A stretch of DNA of 24,531 nucleotides, taken from contig WELA01006903.1 in the NCBI GenBank assembly GCA_009602735.1, forward strand, positions 76,220 to 100,750, in the 5' to 3' direction. A model generated the notes under the pieces. It was not told the origin of the DNA and searched no databases. It was given only the letters and a program-made list of their open reading frames with translations. The position numbers were made by a program, and so were the translations under genes. Positions within the stretch are counted from its first letter, which is position 1; every line of letters starts with the position of its first letter. This document shows positions 18,854-24,531 of the stretch, one piece after another. Source of the stretch: Mesotaenium endlicherianum. Lineage: Eukaryota; Streptophyta; Zygnematophyceae; Zygnematales; Mesotaeniaceae.

Positions 18854-21326
18854 GGCACTCGCTGCCCTCGTGCTGCTCTCCTGCGGGCTGCCGCTCTCGC
18901 CTGCGGGCTTGCCCGTCAGCGTGCCGGACCACCGGCTAGAAGCCGTTTGAAGCTGTTGCTCTGGAGGTGCCTGAAGGATGCGGCGGCGGGCATCGCTGGT
19001 GCCGGGGAACCTGGAGAGGATGAGGGCCTGTGGCTGGATGGTTACACTTGCGAGTGGGGACTGCAGATGGGGGAGGCTGGGGACTTGCAGTGCTCTGGCT
19101 CTCTTACTTTCGTCTTTCCTGTGAGGTTGAAGATTGGTGCTGGTGACGGTGTGGCTCAGTGACGTCAGCAGCAGGATGGAGAAGCGGAGCTGCCTGGCGA
19201 GAACCATGCATGGAATACGGTAGGGGAGGGACCGGCCAGGCTGGGGGAGGAGCCGGTGAGGGAGTGGCGACATGCTGCAGGGGCTCTGGCTGATATGGGT
19301 CAGTCGTGATGGAGTCTTTTTTTCCCTCACTTTAAGCCAATACTACAGGCTCTGCTATGGCAATGGCAGCAGGCATAATGCGGCAGCTCTCGGCAGCTCT
19401 TTGATCTGGGTTTCTTGTTGTGGAGGAAATGTGGACGTTAATTACGTGCAGGGCAATCATTCTTTGTTGGGTGGGGACAAGTAAGAGCTGCGATTAGTGT
19501 GTACAATCGAGGAGGCGTTCTGCATTTGTTAGCTACTATATCATTTGCACGGATGCTTCTTGCATCTGGCTGTATGTGCGCATCAGACTTTGCAGCTGGT
19601 ATAGTTGTAAGTTATCCAGTTAGTGTATTCTGCGATATTGGTCTATGTTGCTCTTATAAACAGGAAGCAGTACATTTGATGGCTAATTCATGTCAATTTC
19701 GGCGAGGATGTCTCCATACCTGATATTGCACCCATATCACTTGGCAGCTAGCGGAACAAATTAAATCCAGTACCTTGCTTACAAGTTCATAGCATGTTGG
19801 TGTGCATTCGTGTCAAATCTAGATGAAACGAGCTGCTTCTAATTTATGATACTGGTAAGCTCAATCGGGAGCCGCATGTCCTGTGCATTTACTATTTAAT
19901 ACAAATGCCATCATCTCTGTCTCATTGTAGCTGGCCTGTTGCAAGCACGCAATATCTTGAAGAGGGTGAAAGTTGAGCTTGATGGGGATGTACATCTGCT
20001 TGTTGACAGCAAGTGAACCTGTGTCCATTACACCAAGAGCTGGCTAGATAGCCTGCAGCTGAGCTAGAATTACGACGATCTATCGTTTCTGGTATACATT
20101 GTGCAGCTCTAGCTGGCCGACTCCAAGAAGAAGTTGCTTGGCTAGGCCGTCAACTGCATGCTTGCGTGCTTGCTTGCATTCTAACACGCTGATGATCCAC
20201 CATGCATGTCATAATGATAATCGCATTTACTATCCTCCATGGAAAGGAGCGCTACATGCAACACGTACTACTATACATGTCTTCATTTCAAGACCAGCCA
20301 AGATTGTGACACGTGCATGTTACAGGCCTAGCAAAGTAACATCCTGTGCCAGCTAGTGCGGGACGTGCGTGTATGTACCCATGCGGTACAAGCATCTAAG
20401 AAGTGCGCCATGACAGCAGGTCTGATTGCATGAAGAAAGCCACGTAAAAGGTATTGAAGTGGATACATTGTTTGTGACCAGAAAACGACTCGATTCATGC
20501 AGCGCATACAAGGATGCCATGTCCAGTTGTCCAAGTGAACCCCCATACATTGGTCGGCAGCATTCATGCTCAAACTTCTGAGTTAGGAACGCAATGTCTC
20601 AATGGCTTAGTTACACTTCACTTTACAAAAGCATCTGCGCTCAAGACGCACCCGTCTTTATCTTGCAGCAGTCCAGAACAGCAAGCCCGCTAGGTCTGAA
20701 GAATATCTACAATGTAAATATGGAGAGACTTAACACAAAATGCATATCTGCATGTGCGCCCACTAGCGCCAGGCGTCATCAGTACCGCATCAGGAGAGCA
20801 TAGAACGGGGCTGAGGGTCTTCTTGGAGCACAAAGTACTCACAATATGTCATTGATGCAGCTGAGATGAGCCCTTCAGCTACCCCAGAGCTCCTCCTTTC
20901 CCAGAGAAGCGCAGCCGTCCCCTTGCAAGATCTGTGATTGTGAACTCAGCTCTGGTGCAGGCACGATGATTTGGACCAAAGAATGACTCGCCAATGAGGA
21001 AGGGCTGCCCGCACGACGCCTTCCGTTGGGCCGACAAGTGGCTTCCTGAGAGTTTGGCAAGCAGGACCGACGATAGAGGTGGCAGTGGCGCACGCTCTTG
21101 CTCAGAGCTCTGCCGGAGGCTGCCACCTGGCTGCCTCTTGGGCAGAGCAGGTAGCTTGCCATCTGGGGCGACCACAACGCATCCCTCCACAGGTCCAATA
21201 CTGCCAGGCCGACTGTCTGAAAGCTCAAGCTTCATAAAACAACAGACACTTGGCAACTTTTGGCTTCACTGGTCACTTGGCATCACGCGGTAACAACACG
21301 CGGCGACAACGATCTCACGGCAATCC
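18854..21326. other. Convergent intergenic region between PMT and SDR genes, no recognisable gene
   Basis: Both flanking genes end here, so their 3' UTRs should lie at its two sides. GC-rich sequence just after the PMT stop gives way at about 19300 to AT-richer unique sequence up to about 20850. Two minus-strand frames at 20875-21256 are open for about 120 codons just downstream of the SDR stop. They match nothing I know and are more likely SDR 3' UTR. No transposon ends or RNA genes were recognised. Confidence 0.55.
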
Positions 21327-21335
21327 TCACAGCCT
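21327..21335 (-). other. PTS1 peroxisomal targeting tripeptide SRL
   Basis: The last three codons before the stop at 21327-21329 encode Ser-Arg-Leu, a recognised plant PTS1, with Gln before it. Confidence 0.8.
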
Positions 21336-21640
21336 GCTCTGGAGCTTCCCGACCGTGCCACCTGAGGCTTCTTTGGAGCCGCCGTCGCCGGCACCTCCCC
21401 CCCCTCCTCGGGAGCGCTTTTCCACCAGCCTGGACAGGTGTCGCACGGAGGCCTTGGATAGGTGCCTGGGCCGGTGCAGCCATCCGGCGCCGTCCACGAC
21501 AAGCGTCGCCCCGCTCACGTACTTGCCTGCGGGCCGCAAAATAAAGTTGAAGACGCGAGGGAGCGACACGCAAAGCTTCGTTTTTTAACACATTTGCCCC
21601 TCTCTCCCTCCGTGTCTCCTCTCTCGCGGGCGCGCACGTA

Positions 21641-21684
<44 letters not shown>

Positions 21685-24507
21685 TGCTCGCGTGCGAGTC
21701 CGCGCGCCCGTGCGGTTGAGTGTGTGGAGGCTGAGGCGAGCATCATTCGTGTGCATGCTCGCCTGAAGGGGGAGGGCAAAGGTTGGAGGAAGGGGGAGAC
21801 GAAAAGACCTGCTTGCAAGGCTGCCTACATCTGCCAAAACTCCACTCCCCCGTACATACCTTAACCAACCTAAGCTTGGCAGTCATCCATCAACCCAAAG
21901 GCGGCTCGTCAACTTCCCGTCAATATAATTCATCACGCAGACTCCCTCCGCCCCAAACAATGCATCCGTCCACAACGTTTGCCTGTTTTATTTTTCAGAA
22001 ATGAGAATAAAGAACCGTCAACCCCTCTATCAACAACCTCCCCCCCCCTTTCGTTCACATACTCGCTAAGCCACCACGTCCATCACCTCCTCCTCCACCA
22101 CCACCTCCCCCGCCTCCTCCTCCTGCTCCTGCTCACATTCTAGCAGACGACTTCACCCACACACGGCTGGGAGTTGGGGTGTTTCCAAGCACAGAACCAG
22201 AACCCCCAGACCCTGAAACCCTAGTGTGCCTGGATCATGGGGCCCTCCCCCCAAAAAAAATTCACACAAGATCAAGAACGCTCAAAACACGAGGCACGAG
22301 GCACAACCCCAAATTCAGGCCCTTTCGACCCTGCCAAGTGTCGGCTCTGCATCGAGCGGCGCACCAGACCTCCACGTGCGAACCCCCCCCACCCGCTTTC
22401 CTGCAGCCCTAAACGCCAGCAGTCCATACCCACCATCCCTGGCCCTCATAGTCTGCTCCCCCACTGACCTCAAAAACCTCGCCTTCAAAATTCTCAGCGG
22501 CCAAACACTGCAGCCTTCCATGGCCCGGACTTTGGTCCTCTCTGTAATTTTAACTACCCTCACTTAGCCCTAGCCCAACACCAACCCTAATCCTACTCCT
22601 ACCCTAAAACCTAGCCCTGATCCTAACCCTACTATAATTCCTATCCCTAAACTTAGCCCTAATGCTGACCCGAACCCTACCCTCACCCCAACTCCAACCC
22701 CAACCCTAAGCTCTACCTGACTGCGGAGACATGTGCCGGTCACCAGGAGCACCAGGCCTCCTCCGCCTACGGTCGGGTGGCAGCGCGTGTGAGCCTTCTG
22801 GCAATGCATCACTTTATGACTGTTTGCGGCGCCGTCAATTTGAGGTGACAGAGAAAAAGTCCAAAGCCACACCTTCACAGCCCTAAACCCTAAGCCCCGC
22901 TCGTCCCCAGCCGGCAACCGCAAGCCAGACACCAACCCCAACTCTCTGCAACCCCAAGCCCTTGACATTACACACCATCAGACCCTACACCCTATGAAGA
23001 CTGTGCCCTAAACCCAGCCCCCCCGAGCAAGCCCCCCCCCCCCGGGGCGGGTGCCCAGGCAACCAGCTGGCGGCTCACCGGCGGAAGAGCAGAGGTAGAG
23101 CGAGGCCATGGCGATGTCCCAGGTGTCGCCCATGCGGCCCAGCGGCACGAACGCGCCGGGGTCCAGCTGCGCCTCCGCCGGCGCCAGCTTGGACATGCCG
23201 GGTGTGTTGCCGATGGGGCCGGGCGCCACCACGTTGGCGCGGATGCCGTAGTCGTGGCCCCACTCCAGTGCCAGCGTGCGCATCGTCGAGTCGATGGCCG
23301 CCTGCACCGCGCGCCAAGGCACGCACGCACGCACGCACAAATCCACGCACGCAGGGGTTCAGACTTTTCAGGCGCCAACGTACGCACGCACGCACGCACG
23401 CATGAACGCACGCACGCACGCGAGCGCACTCGCAGGGGCTTGGAATCTTCAGGCGCGCGCGCACGCATGCAGGCAGGCAGGGTGTGAGGGGGGGAAGGGA
23501 GGGCTCTTCCGGTGCAAGGTGTTTAGGGCTTAGAGTCCCCTTTGACAAGTCTATGGCTGCCCGCGGAGCGTTGCATGCACGCAGTCATTCAAGCGCAGCT
23601 CCACAGATTTGAGGTACGGGGTTTTGGGGGCTCTTGGGATGGGGAGTTCGTGTGATCAAGGTGATTGAGACTAGGGGTGGGCTTGGGGTCGCTGGTGGCC
23701 GCCTGCAGCGCACCGCGCGCACGCACACAGGCCGTTGTACGCGGGGAGCTGAAAGGGTGCGATTTGAGGAATTGAATTTATAAGGTCAAGGTCATGGGGT
23801 TCAAGGGTTTCCAAATTTTAGGGCGTTGGGGGTTAGGCGTTGTTTTTTGCCGCCACAGAAAATCAAAAAGGGGGAGGGGGGAAACAAAGAAGCAAACAAA
23901 CAAAAATGCGGGGCTCCATTCTCCCGGGGTCGCGCGCGCGGTGTGGCGGGCCTTGGTAGGAACGTCGAGACGAGTGCGCAAGTTTCGAACCCTAAATTCG
24001 GAATCTGCCCCATGCATGGAACCGGACCCCGGCCGAAAATAGAATTTGGGTTCTCCCTCCAACAAGATGATCTAAAAGTGGAGCCCCCTCCGGGACATGA
24101 GCACGAGCACGAGTGTTGCCATGTGCCCACAGACATGTCCTCACAGACCTCGTCGTAGTTGCGCGCGTGGGCTATATCACACACATGATGGATATCCAGG
24201 GAGAGCACGGTGCAGAGGTGATGGAAGTTCATTTGGGTTCCGTTCTCCTGGAGAGTGAAAACTCACGCGCTGACGGGAACCCTACCTCCACAAGTAGCCC
24301 GTCTTTTCCTTTAAACCTTGCCTGAGCGCCGCAGCCGCATTCCAACCCTAAACTCGACACCTTAAGCCTCGACCCTAAACCCTAAACCGAGGCAAAGGAG
24401 CAAAGGAGCCAATGCTGACCCGGTTGAGCTCATAAGCGACGTGAGCATGCCTACTTTACCTGCGACATGACAGACGTCAACGTGTACGTCGTAGCAGGTG
24501 TGTCCGC
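21327..24507 (-). CDS. SDRB: Peroxisomal 2,4-dienoyl-CoA reductase-like SDR, 3' part, three visible exons
   Basis: This is an NADPH-dependent short-chain dehydrogenase/reductase of the DECR2/plant SDRB type, which reduces 2,4-dienoyl-CoA during peroxisomal beta-oxidation of polyunsaturated fatty acids. Exons, minus strand: 24460-24507 (tentative), 23079-23301, and 21327-21526 (stop TGA). The middle exon reads AAIDSTMRTLALEWG, then IRANVVAPGPIGNTPGMSKL, then WDIAMASLYLCSSA; the last reads GKYVSGATLVVDGAGWL. These are the conserved C-terminal half of the SDR fold. The protein ends QSRL, and SRL is a PTS1 peroxisomal signal, which agrees with the family. Phases join as 0 and 1. The tentative exon (ADTPATTYTLTSVMSQ) has the right phase and spacing but weak similarity. 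The NADP-binding N-terminal half lies beyond the right edge. The Gly-rich linker before the PTS1 is longer than I expect. Confidence 0.85.
21636..21688. repeat. (GT)n microsatellite in the SDR intron
   Basis: A GT array of about 45 bp with single TA breaks. Confidence 0.95.
22562..22718. repeat. Degenerate interstitial telomere-like array
   Basis: About 155 bp dominated by units such as ccctaa, cctagcc, caaccctaatcc and ccctaaac, in the C-rich orientation. Units drift in length and sequence. A further ccctaaaccctaag lies at 22881-22894. Confidence 0.75.
23318..23475. repeat. CGCA tetranucleotide arrays with an 81-bp tandem duplication
   Basis: acgcacgcacgc arrays alternate with a unique spacer that occurs twice: caggggttcagactttt (from 23352) and caggggcttggaatctt (from 23433), both continuing caggcgc. 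The period is 81 bp. Confidence 0.85.
24373..24388. repeat. Exact plant-type telomere units
   Basis: ccctaaaccctaaacc is slightly over two perfect CCCTAAA units, the complement of TTTAGGG. A further ccctaaac lies at 24347-24354. It is inside the probable SDR intron, so interstitial. Confidence 0.85.
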
Positions 24508-24531
24508 CTCCCAGCTCCCAACACCCCCCCC

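Larger units (their letters stand above)
21527..23078 (-). other. SDR intron (1,552 bp) rich in repeats
   Basis: A phase 1 intron between SSAG and KYVSG, with donor gtgagc and acceptor cgcag on the minus strand. It contains a GT microsatellite, a CCT/CCA tract (about 22083-22136), long C-runs, and a degenerate telomere-like array. No coding signal was seen. Confidence 0.8.
23302..24459 (-). other. Probable SDR intron (1,158 bp) with CGCA repeats
   Basis: It runs between the tentative exon (donor gtaaag on the minus strand) and the middle exon (acceptor ggtgcag). It holds CGCA arrays at its acceptor side, telomere-type units at 24347-24388, and nothing recognisable as coding. Confidence 0.55.

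Noticed and set aside
23318..23475. Possible CRISPR-like array (regular repeats and spacers)
   Set aside because: There are only two spacer copies, which are similar to each other, and the repeats are simple CGCA arrays in a eukaryotic intron.
23985..24010. tttcgaaccctaaat as a tRNA T-arm (B box)
   Set aside because: No A box, acceptor stem or anticodon arm could be placed at the right distance.

Overview
This is nuclear DNA from a photosynthetic eukaryote of the green lineage, most likely a streptophyte (a charophyte alga or early-diverging plant). The reasons are spliceosomal introns in every gene, a chlorophyll-pathway Mg-protoporphyrin IX methyltransferase, a plant-type Golgi methyltransferase of the PMT/DUF248 family, a DET2-like steroid 5-alpha-reductase, and interstitial plant-type telomere units (CCCTAAA). 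Introns are full of GT/GC dinucleotide, CGCA tetranucleotide and CT-rich low-complexity DNA. The genus cannot be told from the window. Two single N bases (2271 and 18504) sit in homopolymer or microsatellite tracts and look like assembly gaps.

Layout. (1) 236-3244, + strand: the 3' half of CHLM in six exons, with the 5' exons outside or unresolved at the left edge. (2) 3245-5614: no recognisable gene; it contains a decayed copy of the end of the next gene. (3) 5615-7954, - strand: a complete two-exon DET2-like steroid 5-alpha-reductase, whose second exon carries a 219-bp in-frame segment that looks like an exitron or internal intron. (4) 7955-9596: a 1.6-kb divergent intergenic region with a probable 5'-UTR intron of the next gene. 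(5) 9597-18853, + strand: a complete 12-exon PMT24-27-type methyltransferase of 984 aa (short cytosolic tail, one membrane anchor, acidic stem, luminal domain). (6) 18854-21326: no recognisable gene. (7) 21327-24507, - strand: the 3' part of a peroxisomal 2,4-dienoyl-CoA reductase-like SDR ending in the PTS1 signal SRL; its 5' end is outside the window.

The four genes belong to separate pathways (chlorophyll synthesis, steroid metabolism, wall polysaccharide modification, peroxisomal beta-oxidation) and show no operon-like logic. I see no mobile system, CRISPR array or RNA gene. The most interesting signals are at sequence level: the exitron-like insert in DET2 built from repeats of a conserved coding segment, an excess of the palindrome GCCANNTGGC, microsatellites abutting splice sites, duplicated splice-site sequences, and a possible loss of the catalytic lysine in the SDR. 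All intron-exon structures were inferred by eye from splice sites, reading phase and remembered protein family patterns; no search was run.
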